Of a DNA stretch of 64,000 nt, positions 1 through 8,699 are shown in pieces. The DNA comes from Pannonibacter anstelovis (GTDB taxonomy: Bacteria > Pseudomonadota > Alphaproteobacteria > Rhizobiales > Stappiaceae), in NCBI RefSeq assembly GCF_036881715.1, contig NZ_JBAKBF010000011.1, positions 103,113 through 167,112 of the forward strand, written 5' to 3'. The position numbers were made by a program, and so were the translations under genes. Within the stretch, counting starts at the first letter, position 1. Each line of letters begins with the position of its first letter. Below the pieces are notes generated by a model, which saw only the letters and a program-made list of their open reading frames with translations, had not been told where the DNA came from and searched no databases.

Positions 1-174
1 GACAGGAGGGGAAGTGCAAACCGCATGCCGGTTTCCGGCGGTCACGAACGGAACAGAAACCAAGCGAATGCAGCAACCATCACAGGTCTGCCCATACCGT
101 TCTGGAACATCTGTCCTGCTTTGGCACGGAAATGCTGACGGCTGCTTGGCGCGCAGAGCCTGCAGGTGGCGGCC

Positions 175-888
175 ATGATGCCGGTCACCCTTCCCAAGGC
201 AACAGGTTACCGGCCGTTCCATTCCGCCCTGATTCTTTCGCTGCTGGTGCTGCTGACCCTTGCCTATATCGCCAAGATGATCGGCGGCTGGATTGAACAA
301 GCCGCCATTCAGGCGGAGCTGCGCACGGCCGAGGCCCGCCCTGTCACGCTTTGGCTTGGCGACCGCAGGGTGGCGATCCCGATGAACATGCTGCCCAAGC
401 CCGAGCAGCGGAAGGAAGGCTCGTTCCACGAGCGGCTGACCCTGGAGGTCAACTGGCCCGGCATGACCGGCTATACGGCCCCCACCGGAAACCGGGGCAA
501 CCGGGCCGCTGCGGAAATGCCAATTACCGTGGAACTGATGGCGTCCCGCAAGGTCGAGACCGTCATGGAGCGCATTGACACCACGCTGCGCCGTCTTGCT
601 GCCGGCAAACCCCAGACGGGAAAGGCGGGGCTTTACATGCTCGATATGTCCGGCAAGGCGGGAGCCAGCGAGGATGTCCTCTACTACGAGGATGATGGCA
701 CAGGACTTGGAACCGGATTTGCCGCCCGCTGCAGAATGCCAAAGGAAGCCCCGGCGAGCTGCCTGCGCGACATTCGCCTCGCTCCGGATCTTGTGGCCAG
801 CTACCGCTTTGACATGAAGCTGCTCAGCAGCTGGGGCCGGCTGGACCGGAAGATGGGCGCACTTTTCGAGAGTTTCCTGCCGCATTGA
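175..888 (+). CDS. Membrane-anchored hypothetical protein
   Basis: Unrecognised protein of about 237 aa. One hydrophobic segment near residues 18-38 (LILSLLVLLTLAYIAKMIGG) follows a short basic N-terminus. The rest looks soluble, so it is probably a single-pass inner-membrane protein with a periplasmic domain. The ATG at 175 is chosen because AGGTGG lies about 8 bases upstream; an in-frame GTG at 166 would add three residues. The C-terminal part has two cysteines (AARCRMP, ASCLRD) that could form a disulfide. Bases 1-174 hold no gene I can support. No function is proposed. Confidence 0.7.
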   Translation: MMPVTLPKATGYRPFHSALILSLLVLLTLAYIAKMIGGWIEQAAIQAELRTAEARPVTLWLGDRRVAIPMNMLPKPEQRKEGSFHERLTLEVNWPGMTGYTAPTGNRGNRAAAEMPITVELMASRKVETVMERIDTTLRRLAAGKPQTGKAGLYMLDMSGKAGASEDVLYYEDDGTGLGTGFAARCRMPKEAPASCLRDIRLAPDLVASYRFDMKLLSSWGRLDRKMGALFESFLPH

Positions 889-931
889 TGCCAGAACGGC
901 CCCGGCGGCTGGGCAGAGGCTGAAAACAGAA

Positions 932-967
932 GGGACGCGCCTTGCGGCCTCACGCAGGGCACGTCCC
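932..967. terminator. Hairpin between convergent genes
   Basis: An inverted repeat with 15-base arms, two mismatches and a 6-base loop (GGGACG...CGTCCC outer arms). Read on the minus strand it is followed by a T-rich stretch (TTCTGTTTT), so it best fits a terminator for the cysE-DUF3126 transcript. It may also act for the plus-strand gene ending at 888. Confidence 0.6.
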
Positions 968-1025
968 GTTCAGATCAGCTTCAGCAACTGCCGCTTGCCT
1001 ATGACACCAGCGGCGGCCTGCCGGA

Positions 1026-1250
1026 TCAATCCTCGTCGTCTTCCTCAAGGTCCATCTCGAGGATGGCCATCTGGAAGCTCCAGCTCAGGTCTTCATCCTC
1101 GTCATCACGGAAGACAACGCCGATGAACTCGTCGCCGATGTAAACCTCAGCGGAATCGTCCTTCTTCGGACGGGCCTTCACCTTCATGGACGGCAGATTG
1201 AACTTGCGCTGCAGATAGGCTTCCAGCTTCTTGATTTCGTCGGCTTTCAC
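1026..1250 (-). CDS. DUF3126 family protein
   Basis: Small acidic protein of 74 aa beginning VKADEIKKLEAYLQRKF and ending in a run of Asp and Glu (DLEEDDED). The sequence matches my memory of the DUF3126 family, common in alphaproteobacteria and usually next to cysE as here. The GTG at 1250 is chosen because GAGAGGAG sits about 8 bases upstream, and because upstream in-frame codons encode low-quality sequence. Probably co-transcribed with cysE, 117 bases upstream on the same strand. Molecular function unknown. Confidence 0.8.
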   Translation of the reverse strand: MKADEIKKLEAYLQRKFNLPSMKVKARPKKDDSAEVYIGDEFIGVVFRDDEDEDLSWSFQMAILEMDLEEDDED

Positions 1251-1367
1251 GTCTTTCGCTCCTCTCGGGTCCCCGTATTTCACGGGTGCGGAACCTACAC
1301 GAACAGCGCCGTGAGCCAACCGCCGGAACCGTCTTTCCCCGGAATCCTGGGCTTTCCCACAGGGGGA

Positions 1368-2201
1368 TCACGCGTCAGGCTGTTTGTCCGCCAGCAGCTG
1401 GTCCATCGACCGGGCCGGTTCGGCGCATCCGGCCTGGCCCACGACACGAGCCGGAACACCTGCGACGGTGGTGTTGCACGGCACGTCCTGAAGGACAACC
1501 GAGCCTGCAGCAATGCGCGAGCAGCGGCCAATTTCAAGATTGCCGAGAACCTTGGCGCCAGCCCCGATGAGCACGCCCTTGCGGATCTTCGGATGCCGGT
1601 CACCCTGCTCCTTGCCCGTGCCGCCCAGCGTCACGCCCTGCAGGATCGAGACATCGTCCTCAATGACAGCCGTGGAGCCGACAACAAGCCCCGTGGCATG
1701 ATCCATGAAGATGCCCCGGCCGACCGGAACCGCAGGATGGATATCCACCTGGAAGATCTCGGAGGACCGGCTCTGCAGGTAGAGAGCAAAATCCTTACGC
1801 CCGCGGCGCCACAGCCAGTTGGCGAGCCGGTGGGTCTGCAGGGCGTGGAAGCCCTTGAAGTAGAGCAGCGGCTCCAGCAGCCGGTCGCAGGCCGGATCCC
1901 GGTCGAACACCGCCATCATGTCCACGCGGAAGATCTCGCCCAGTTCCGGCTCATCGCTGAGGGCTTCCGAATAGGTCTGGCGGATCAGAGAGGCAGACAC
2001 CACGTCCCGGCCGAGCCTGTCGCCAAGCCGGTGGATCACGGCATCCTCAAGGCGGCCATGATTGAGAATAGTTTCATAGACGAAGGACGACAGCGCCGGT
2101 TCGCCGATGACCATCTTTTCGGCCTCTTCCCGAAGCTGATGCCATACGGGATCATGCAGGCTCACGGTTGACTTGGCCGTCTTCAGAGTGGTGTTCACCA
2201 T
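1368..2201 (-). CDS. cysE: Serine O-acetyltransferase
   Basis: Transfers an acetyl group from acetyl-CoA to L-serine, giving O-acetylserine, the precursor of cysteine; cytosolic. The 277-aa protein has the helical SATase N-terminal domain (about residues 15-115) and a left-handed beta-helix of hexapeptide repeats (about 150-250). The catalytic pair is visible as D153 in FQVDIHP and H168 in MDHATG, with the same spacing of 15 residues as in E. coli CysE. The C-terminus ends QPDA rather than the Ile typical of E. coli-type CysE that docks into CysK, so that interaction may differ. The DUF3126 gene follows on the same strand. Confidence 0.95.
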   Translation of the reverse strand: MVNTTLKTAKSTVSLHDPVWHQLREEAEKMVIGEPALSSFVYETILNHGRLEDAVIHRLGDRLGRDVVSASLIRQTYSEALSDEPELGEIFRVDMMAVFDRDPACDRLLEPLLYFKGFHALQTHRLANWLWRRGRKDFALYLQSRSSEIFQVDIHPAVPVGRGIFMDHATGLVVGSTAVIEDDVSILQGVTLGGTGKEQGDRHPKIRKGVLIGAGAKVLGNLEIGRCSRIAAGSVVLQDVPCNTTVAGVPARVVGQAGCAEPARSMDQLLADKQPDA

Positions 2202-2364
2202 GGCGCGTCTCCTGTCGCAGGCCTTGCGTGCAGCCTCTGCTGCCCCGGACCTGTCATGCCGTTCTCATATAGGCCGGAGCGAGCCATAACAAAGCCCGGC
2301 CAAAAGGAAAAGAACTCATCACCGGACGCCGTTCCATCAAGGCGCCATTCAGGGAAGATATCAC

Positions 2365-3168
2365 GTGACGGGACAATCGCACACTCCCCCGCCGGAGCTC
2401 GAGATCCGGGTCGAAGGCAGCACAGGCTGGCTGGTGATCGCCAATGAAAAGCGCCGCAACGCCATGACGCTGGAAATGTGGCGCGCCCTGCCCGCTGCCG
2501 TATCTGCACTTGAAGCAGAGCGCGATGTGCGCGCGATCATCCTGCGCGGCGCGGGCAGTGAAACCTTCTGCGCCGGGGCGGACATTTCCGAGTTCGGGGA
2601 AACCCGCAAGAACGCGCAAGCCGCCCGCGCCTATGAGGATATCAATCTTGCCGCCTTCGAGGCCCTGAAAGCCTGCCGCAAGCCGGTCATTGCCATGATC
2701 CGGGGACATTGCCTTGGCGGCGGCTTTGGCCTTGCGGCCAGTTGCGACCTGCGCCTTGCCAGCCAGGGCAGCAGCTACGGCATCCCGGCGGCCCGGCTCG
2801 GCATTGCCTATCCTCCGGCCGCACTGATGGATGTGGCAGCACTCATAGGTCCGTCCCGGACACGGGAGCTGATCTTCACCGCCCGGCGCATCGAAGCCGA
2901 TGAGGCCCTGCACTGGGGTTTTCTCAACCAGCTTCTGGAAGACGATATGCTGGAGACCGAGGCACGGAAACTTGCCGCCACAATTGCGCAAAACGCACCG
3001 CTGACCCATGCCGCCACCAAGGCGGCACTCACCATCCCGGCTGGCCACTCCGCCCCCGATCATGGCCGGGCAGAAGCTGCTGCCATCGCCTGCTTTGACA
3101 GCGCCGATTTCGCAGAGGGTAGAACCGCCTTTCTCGAAAAGCGGACTCCGGATTTCAAGGGCGTGTGA
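2365..3168 (+). CDS. Crotonase-family protein, atypical active site
   Basis: Enoyl-CoA hydratase/isomerase superfamily, 267 aa, with the oxyanion-hole segments AGADISEF and GHCLGGGFGLAASCDLRLAS. The glutamate normally found in the GGGxELA motif is Gly (GGGFGLAA), and the one in PExxLG is Ala (IPAARLG). Both acid/base residues of classical hydratases therefore appear to be missing. It is probably an acyl-CoA enzyme of the crotonase fold but perhaps not a hydratase. GTG start at 2365 with AGGGAAG 7 bases upstream. Transcribed divergently from cysE and ended by a strong hairpin at 3237. Confidence 0.85.
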   Translation: MTGQSHTPPPELEIRVEGSTGWLVIANEKRRNAMTLEMWRALPAAVSALEAERDVRAIILRGAGSETFCAGADISEFGETRKNAQAARAYEDINLAAFEALKACRKPVIAMIRGHCLGGGFGLAASCDLRLASQGSSYGIPAARLGIAYPPAALMDVAALIGPSRTRELIFTARRIEADEALHWGFLNQLLEDDMLETEARKLAATIAQNAPLTHAATKAALTIPAGHSAPDHGRAEAAAIACFDSADFAEGRTAFLEKRTPDFKGV

Positions 3169-3236
3169 GCAGCGCTTCAACCGGACAGGCCAAAGATCTG
3201 AATCGACTCAGCTTTCGGGCCGCAGTTGAATCAGAA

Positions 3237-3269
3237 TCAGAGCTTGAGCCAAATGGCTCAAGACTCTGA
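3237..3269. terminator. Bidirectional hairpin terminator
   Basis: A near-perfect inverted repeat with 14-base arms and one bulged base (arm TCAGAGCTTGAGCC, loop AAAT). It lies between the convergent crotonase gene and the alpha/beta hydrolase gene whose stop is at 3276. No long T tract follows on either strand. Confidence 0.6.
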
Positions 3270-3275
3270 TCCGAC

Positions 3276-4163
3276 TCAAGCTTTGGCATCTGCAGCGAGA
3301 TCCTGCAGGAACTCCAGCAGCGCACCGGTGAAGACGTCATTGCGGTCTCCGGCCACCATGTGCCCGGCACCGGCCACATCGGCAAGGCGCGCATGGGGCA
3401 CCAGCTGGCGGAACTCCTCGAGGTGCTCCTCGCTGACAAGTTCCGACTGGCCGCCGCGCACAAGCAGCACCGGCAGGGTCAGCCGGGCAGCGGCGGCCAC
3501 GAGTTCTCCCTCCACCTTTGCCCGCAGGTCTTCACCGCCTGCATGGCGGGCCGCAATGAAGGCCGGGTCCCAGTGCCAGCGGTAACGGCCATCGGGGTGC
3601 AGGCGCAGGTTCTTCGCAAGCCCGTCAAGCGAGCGCGGACGCGGCCGGTGCGGCAGATAGGCGGCAATGGCGTCCGCCGCATCCTCCACGGTGGCAAAGC
3701 CCTCATCCACCTTCTCGGCCATGAAGTCGAGAATGCGGGAGACGCCGCCTGCATCGACGCGCGGGGTGATATCGACAAGCACCATGGCTTCGAGCCGCCC
3801 CGGCGTCTGCGCGCCCTCAGACAGCAGTCCGGCCAGCCCGCCGAGCGACGCACCAACCAGCACAGGCCGGCGGCCATGGCTCTCCGTTAGCTGTGCTGCC
3901 ACAACGGAGAGGTCCCTGCCGAAGTCGGCAAAATCATAGGCAGCGGAAGCCACCCACTCACTGTCTCCATGGCCGCGCTGGTCCATGGCGTAAGCGGTGA
4001 AGCCCGCCTTGGCAAGACGGATACCCGCCCCCGCCCAGGCGTGGCGCGTCTGCCCGCCGCCATGCAGCAGCAGCACCGGCTGGCCGCCCTCTGCGCCGAA
4101 GCGGTCAGCTGCAAGCCGGTTTCCTTCAGCACCGGTAAAGCTGATGGCGGCGGGAGCGCTCAT
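3276..4163 (-). CDS. Alpha/beta hydrolase
   Basis: A 295-aa alpha/beta-hydrolase-fold enzyme. Visible elements are the oxyanion loop LLLHGGGQTRHAW, the DQRGHGDSEW strand/turn, the nucleophile elbow GASLGG with Ser near 106, and a catalytic His near 268 in GAGHMVAGD. The acid may be the Glu in GGQSELVSEE, where Asp is more usual. Such proteins are esterases, epoxide hydrolases or dehalogenase-like enzymes; the substrate cannot be read from sequence. Its start overlaps the stop of the preceding hydrolase gene by 4 bases (ATGA), so the pair is translationally coupled. Confidence 0.85.
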   Translation of the reverse strand: MSAPAAISFTGAEGNRLAADRFGAEGGQPVLLLHGGGQTRHAWAGAGIRLAKAGFTAYAMDQRGHGDSEWVASAAYDFADFGRDLSVVAAQLTESHGRRPVLVGASLGGLAGLLSEGAQTPGRLEAMVLVDITPRVDAGGVSRILDFMAEKVDEGFATVEDAADAIAAYLPHRPRPRSLDGLAKNLRLHPDGRYRWHWDPAFIAARHAGGEDLRAKVEGELVAAAARLTLPVLLVRGGQSELVSEEHLEEFRQLVPHARLADVAGAGHMVAGDRNDVFTGALLEFLQDLAADAKA

Positions 4164-4912
4164 GCTGTCTCCGCCAGAAAATCAAGGACGCCCTGCTTGT
4201 AGACCTTGTCGCCAACGGCAATCATGTGGTCGCGGTTGGGGATCTCCAGCACCTTTGCGCCCGGGATGAGATCCGCCAGCGCCTGCGGCGATCCGGCAAT
4301 GTCATCCTTCGTGCCGACGGCCACCAGAACGGGGCGGGCGATGCGGGCGACATCTTCTTCGGAAATCTTCTGCCGGGAGGAGCGGATGCAGGCCGCCAGC
4401 GCCCTCTTGTCCGCCCCGGTCTGTTCGGCGAAGGCGCGGAAGGCCCGGCCCGTACGATCGGGAATCGCCTGCAGGCTTTCGGCTTCCAGCGCCCGCGCAA
4501 TCGGCTCGCCATCCCCGATGCCAGTAATCATGCCATAGCCCATGCCGCCGAAGACCGCCCGGCGCACACGGTCCGGATGGTTGAGCGTCAGGAAGGCGGT
4601 GATGCGGGCCCCCATGGAATAGCCCATCACATCAACACTGGAGAGGCCGAGATGATCCAGCAGCCGCCGGGCATCCTCGGCCATCATCGGCGCGCTGTAG
4701 TCTGCCGGATCATAGAACTTGCCGCTTTCGCCGTGGCCCCGGTTATCGAGGGCGATTACCCGGCGGCCATCCCTGACCAGAAGATCCACCCAGCCCGGAT
4801 TGACCCAGTTGACGGCCTTGTTCGAGGCAAAGCCATGGATCAGCAGGATCGGCTCGCCCTCCCCCTCATCAATGTAGGCAATGTCGGCGATATCGGATTT
4901 GAAGACGGGCAT
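4160..4912 (-). CDS. Alpha/beta hydrolase
   Basis: A 250-aa alpha/beta-hydrolase-fold enzyme and first gene of a two-hydrolase operon. Motifs are LLIHGFASNKAVNW (oxyanion hole), LDNRGHGES, the nucleophile elbow GYSMGA with Ser 99, VGTKDD carrying the likely acid, and catalytic His 229 in NRDHMIAVGD. It lacks a large inserted lid. It is only distantly similar to its downstream partner, so the pair does not look like a recent duplication. The substrate is unknown. Confidence 0.85.
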   Translation of the reverse strand: MPVFKSDIADIAYIDEGEGEPILLIHGFASNKAVNWVNPGWVDLLVRDGRRVIALDNRGHGESGKFYDPADYSAPMMAEDARRLLDHLGLSSVDVMGYSMGARITAFLTLNHPDRVRRAVFGGMGYGMITGIGDGEPIARALEAESLQAIPDRTGRAFRAFAEQTGADKRALAACIRSSRQKISEEDVARIARPVLVAVGTKDDIAGSPQALADLIPGAKVLEIPNRDHMIAVGDKVYKQGVLDFLAETA

Positions 4913-5140
4913 GCGGAACCTGACGTTTACGTTAAAGGCAGAGACAATTTGTCCGATACCTTAGGCGCAAGATCCGCCGCTTGGAAGTCCCCCGGAATGG
5001 CTGATCTGCCTTACGCAGGGACCGGGAACCTGCAGGCCGCCGCTGCGCACGGGAAATCCGCGAAGCCCCCTACACTTTCCGGCGCGGGGGCGGTATGTTC
5101 GCGCATCTTTTGACCCGGACAGTAATCTTGGACAGGTGCC

Positions 5141-5386
5141 ATGGCGGATCACGTAGTCCCGCATTTCCAGAACAGCAGCGGCCACGAAAGCGTTGAAATC
5201 GGCGCGCATGAATTCATGTGCATCGGCGCAAACCCACCGTTCGATCACCCGCATGTGTTCCTCGACATGGGCGATGAAGACCAGATCGTCTGCCCCTATT
5301 GCTCGACGCTCTACAAGTTCAATCCGGCGCTGAAGCCCGCCGAGGCCAATCCGTCGGATTGCGTCTGGGTTCCGGCGGCTGCCTGA
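5141..5386 (+). CDS. CHCC zinc-finger protein
   Basis: An 81-aa protein with the zf-CHCC pattern: Cys27, His36/His38, Cys51 and Cys54 (FMCIGANPPFDHPHVFLDM...CPYCSTLYKF). This family is related to the zinc-binding NDUFS6 subunit of mitochondrial complex I and is widespread as a small stand-alone protein in alphaproteobacteria. It probably binds one zinc ion. Nothing nearby encodes complex I, so its role here is open. Confidence 0.85.
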   Translation: MADHVVPHFQNSSGHESVEIGAHEFMCIGANPPFDHPHVFLDMGDEDQIVCPYCSTLYKFNPALKPAEANPSDCVWVPAAA

Positions 5387-5465
5387 ATCCTGACCGGTTG
5401 ACGTTTCTTGCAGCGGCGCCCGGCGGGCTCCGCTGATCCGGCATCCCTTCGGGTCAGGAGCGGTC

Positions 5466-6656
5466 ATGGCGCACCCCGTCATCATAGCCGGAGCGGGCAT
5501 CGGCGGGTTGACCGCCGCCCTCGCACTGGCTCAAAGAGGTTTTTCCGTCATCCTGGCCGAAAAGGCCGCCTGGCTTGAGGAAGTGGGAGCAGGCATCCAG
5601 CTTTCCCCCAATGCCACGCATGTGCTGGCTGCCCTAGGTGTGCTCGACACGGTGCGCAGCCATGCCTTTGAGCCGCAGGAACTGATGATCCGCAGTGCAA
5701 GACACGGCGGCACTCTTGCTCATGTGCCGCTTGGCGCCATCGCAGCAAACCGTTACGGCGCCCCTTATCTGCTGGTTCACCGTGCCGACATGCAGCGCAC
5801 CTTGCTGGACGCGGTCCATGGTATGCTGGCCATTTCCTTGCGTCTGGGCACCCGCGTGTCCTCAGTCTCCGACGAGGGCGGCAAGTTGCAGGTAACGCTG
5901 GCACAAGGGTCCAATGCGCCCGAAACGCTGGAGGCCCACGCTCTGATCGGCGCCGACGGCGTGCGTTCCGCGACACGCCAGACAATCCTCAACGGCCCGT
6001 CTCCCGTCTTTTCCGGCCGCACTGCCTACCGGGCAACCGTGCCTGCCAGCCTGATCCCTCCGCAGTTCCTCGCCGGTTCCGGCATCTGGTTCGGCCGGAA
6101 GGCGCATCTTGTTCACTATCCTTTGCGGCAGGGGCGGGAATTCAATCTGGTCGCGCTGGTGGAGGAAGACTGGGATGCCCCCGGCTGGTCAGAACCGGCG
6201 AGCAAGGAAAACCTGCTTCAGCGTTTTGCCGGATGGCCCGAACAGGCCCTGAACCTGCTGCGGCTGCCGGATGAATGGCTCCGCTGGGCGCTACGGGCCG
6301 TTGATGCCGGCGGCTCATGGCAGAAAGGCCGCATCGCCCTGCTGGGAGACGCCTGCCATGCCATGCTGCCCTTCGCGGCACAGGGTGCGGCCATGGCCAT
6401 CGAGGATGGCATGGTTCTCGCGCACCACCTGGCCTCCAGACCAGATCAGCCCGCTGCCGCCCTTCAGGCCTATGTGCGCGAGCGTCAGCCCCGCTCGGCC
6501 AAGGTGCAGCAGACGGCGGCAACCAATTCCACCATCTATCACCTAGGTCTGCCCGCCGCGCTCGCCCGCGATACTGTGCTGCGCCTCTCCTCGCCGCAAT
6601 CGCTGCTGGAAAGGATGGACTGGATCTATGGCTGGCGCCCGCCTGCCCATGCTTGA
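5466..6656 (+). CDS. FAD-dependent aromatic monooxygenase
   Basis: Group A flavoprotein hydroxylase, 396 aa, resembling salicylate or 3-hydroxybenzoate hydroxylases. The N-terminal Rossmann motif GAGIGGLTAALALAQRG binds FAD. LIGADGVRSATR is the conserved DG motif, and LLGDACHAMLPFAAQGAAM is the GD motif that contacts the FAD ribose. Such enzymes use NAD(P)H and O2 to hydroxylate an aromatic substrate. No aromatic-degradation genes flank it, so the substrate cannot be inferred. Good ribosome site (AGGAG) before the ATG at 5466. Confidence 0.85.
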   Translation: MAHPVIIAGAGIGGLTAALALAQRGFSVILAEKAAWLEEVGAGIQLSPNATHVLAALGVLDTVRSHAFEPQELMIRSARHGGTLAHVPLGAIAANRYGAPYLLVHRADMQRTLLDAVHGMLAISLRLGTRVSSVSDEGGKLQVTLAQGSNAPETLEAHALIGADGVRSATRQTILNGPSPVFSGRTAYRATVPASLIPPQFLAGSGIWFGRKAHLVHYPLRQGREFNLVALVEEDWDAPGWSEPASKENLLQRFAGWPEQALNLLRLPDEWLRWALRAVDAGGSWQKGRIALLGDACHAMLPFAAQGAAMAIEDGMVLAHHLASRPDQPAAALQAYVRERQPRSAKVQQTAATNSTIYHLGLPAALARDTVLRLSSPQSLLERMDWIYGWRPPAHA

Positions 6657-6740
6657 GCCCGCAGTAAACCTGAGATAAAGCGTTTTTCCCGGCATGGATG
6701 CTGTCAGAGAGCCGGGCAAACCCCGGAAAGGCAACAAGCC

Positions 6741-7490
6741 ATGCAGAGCGACAAGCCGGATGACATCGTGACCGCCGCCTTTCTTGTCATTGGCGACGAG
6801 ATTCTCTCCGGGCGGACCAAGGACAAGAACATCGGCCATGTGGCGGATGTGCTGACCATGACGGGCATTGACCTGCGTGAAGTGCGCGTCGTGCCGGACG
6901 AGGAAGACCGTATCGTCGAGGCAGTCAATGCCTTGCGCGCCCGCTACGATTACGTCTTCACGTCCGGTGGCATCGGCCCCACCCACGATGACATCACGGC
7001 CGACTCGATCGCCAAAGCCTTCGGCGTCAGCATTGACTATGATCCCCGCGCCATGGCCATTCTCGAGGCCCATTACGCGCCGGGCCAGTTTACGGACGCG
7101 CGCAAGCGCATGGCCCGCATTCCGGCTGGTGCCGATCTCATTGAAAATCCCGTGTCCAAGGCGCCCGGCTTCCGTATCGGTAATGTGCATGTGATGGCCG
7201 GTGTGCCCAACATCATGCAGGCCATGCTGGACGCGGTGGTGCCCACCTTGCGCTCCGGCCGCAAGATCCTGTCGCGCAGCGTCGACGCCGCCCTGCCCGA
7301 AAGCCGCATCGCCGATGCCCTGCGCCAGATCCAGAAAGACCATCCCGAAACGGTGATCGGTTCCTATCCCCGCAATCAGGACGGCCGCTACTCGACCCAG
7401 CTCGTGATCCGCGCCCGTGATGAAGACCCCTTGAACCGCGCAACCGAGGCCGTGGAAGCTGCCGTCGCTGCCGCCCTCAGCAATGCCTGA
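6741..7490 (+). CDS. CinA-type molybdopterin-binding domain protein
   Basis: A 249-aa protein of the MoaB/Mog-like fold as found in the N-terminal half of CinA. It shows the hallmark stretches VIGDEILSGRTKDKN near the N-terminus and TSGGIGPTHDDITAD. It lacks the C-terminal deamidase domain of full-length CinA, so it is the stand-alone, short form common in alphaproteobacteria. Proposed roles for this fold include pyridine nucleotide repair, but the function of the short form is not settled. It is probably co-transcribed with the gpt gene 16 bases downstream. Confidence 0.85.
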   Translation: MQSDKPDDIVTAAFLVIGDEILSGRTKDKNIGHVADVLTMTGIDLREVRVVPDEEDRIVEAVNALRARYDYVFTSGGIGPTHDDITADSIAKAFGVSIDYDPRAMAILEAHYAPGQFTDARKRMARIPAGADLIENPVSKAPGFRIGNVHVMAGVPNIMQAMLDAVVPTLRSGRKILSRSVDAALPESRIADALRQIQKDHPETVIGSYPRNQDGRYSTQLVIRARDEDPLNRATEAVEAAVAAALSNA

Positions 7491-7506
7491 ACAGGAAAAG
7501 AACTCC

Positions 7507-8016
7507 ATGGAAAACCCGGACCAGCCGAAAGCCTTCCCCGTCTCATGGGACCAGTTCCACCGCGACGCGCGCGCCCTTGCCTGGCGCCTGTCCGGTCAGG
7601 GCGAGTGGAAGGCCATTGTCTGCATCACCCGTGGCGGCCTTGTGCCTGCCGCCATCGTGGCCCGTGAACTCGGCATCCGCACCATCGAGACGGTGTGCGT
7701 TGCCAGCTACCACGATTACGAGAATCAGGGCTCGCTGCAGGTGATCAAGCCGATCGACCCGCGCGTCATCGGCCTTGATGAGGGCGAAGGCAGCGGCGTG
7801 CTGGTCATCGACGATCTGGTCGACACCGGCAAGACCGCCCGCGTCGTGCGCGAGATGCTGCCGAAAGCGCATTTCGCTACTGTCTATGCCAAGCCGATGG
7901 GCCGTCCGCTGGTCGACACCTTCGTGACCGAAGTCTCGCAGGACACATGGATCTACTTCCCCTGGGATATGGGCTGGCAGTTCCAGCCGCCGCTGGCCAA
8001 GACAACGGCAGGCTGA
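7507..8016 (+). CDS. gpt: Xanthine-guanine phosphoribosyltransferase
   Basis: Salvages guanine and xanthine by transferring the phosphoribosyl group of PRPP; 169 aa. The PRPP-binding loop is visible as VLVIDDLVDTGKT, and ITRGGLVPAAIVARELG is the typical first loop. C-terminal WIYFPWDMGW matches bacterial Gpt. The ATG at 7507 is preferred over the in-frame codon at 7483 because AGGAAAAG lies just upstream and the extra residues would overlap the end of the upstream gene. A hairpin with a T run follows at 8040-8085. Confidence 0.92.
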   Translation: MENPDQPKAFPVSWDQFHRDARALAWRLSGQGEWKAIVCITRGGLVPAAIVARELGIRTIETVCVASYHDYENQGSLQVIKPIDPRVIGLDEGEGSGVLVIDDLVDTGKTARVVREMLPKAHFATVYAKPMGRPLVDTFVTEVSQDTWIYFPWDMGWQFQPPLAKTTAG

Positions 8017-8039
8017 TTGCCTCAAGTCTGAAAAAATGA

Positions 8040-8085
8040 GGGCGCAGGCAGGTGTCTGCGCCCCAGTTGTATCTGCGCCTTTTTT
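8040..8085 (+). terminator. Rho-independent terminator after gpt
   Basis: The arm GGCGCAG (8041-8047) can pair with CTGCGCC at 8073-8079, immediately followed by six T, which is a canonical terminator. The same arm can also pair with CTGCGCCC at 8056-8063, giving a second, mutually exclusive hairpin. Confidence 0.65.
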
Positions 8086-8183
8086 GCCACACCGGTGCCG
8101 CCGTGCAGCGCCTCACCCGCCGGTCACGGCGATTTGCCCTCACCCGCCCCCGCGCTGCCACATTCCCCCTTAATGAGGGGACC

Positions 8184-8591
8184 ATGATGACGGCCCTGAG
8201 AGGAAATCTGGCGATTCTGGCGCTCGCACCAGCACTTGTGATGCTGGTGCTGACACTTGCCGTAATGCGCCCGGCGCAAGCCCATTCCGCTTTTGCGAGA
8301 GCGGGACTGGTGAGCCTTGAGACCTTTCAACCTGCGCCCTACGGCCTCATTGCCCGCATGGCATCCAAGGCTGACATACCAGACGGCGGGACGCCGGTGC
8401 TGCCCGGCCAAGGTGCCCCCTGCAAGATCATGCTGTGCACCGGTATCATGGGCTTTCCCCTGCAAGAGCAGCCGCAGCGCGTGAGCGTGCCCGCAGGAAC
8501 ACTGCTTCTGGCTGCGCCAGCGCCCTATGGCGATCCGCCCGCCCGGCAGGACGACCCGCCCCCAAAGCCCCACTCGTCAAATTTTTCGTGA
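8184..8591 (+). CDS. Small exported hypothetical protein
   Basis: A 135-aa protein with an N-terminal hydrophobic segment (NLAILALAPALVMLVLTLAV) and a likely signal peptidase site after AQA (RPAQAHS). The predicted mature part is about 100 aa, has a Cys pair (CKIMLC) and a proline-rich C-terminus. Start at 8184 is set by GAGGGG just upstream; the longer reading from 8052 has no ribosome site and runs through the gpt terminator. No family recognised. Confidence 0.6.
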   Translation: MMTALRGNLAILALAPALVMLVLTLAVMRPAQAHSAFARAGLVSLETFQPAPYGLIARMASKADIPDGGTPVLPGQGAPCKIMLCTGIMGFPLQEQPQRVSVPAGTLLLAAPAPYGDPPARQDDPPPKPHSSNFS

Positions 8592-8699
8592 GAATGGAAC
8601 GGATTAAGCCCCCGGCAAGTTAAATCGGGGAGCTTGTCGCCAGGAGCCGTGCCCGCGCAGCACAATGCCGCCGGCTCCAGATCAGAATTGAGGTTTTAA

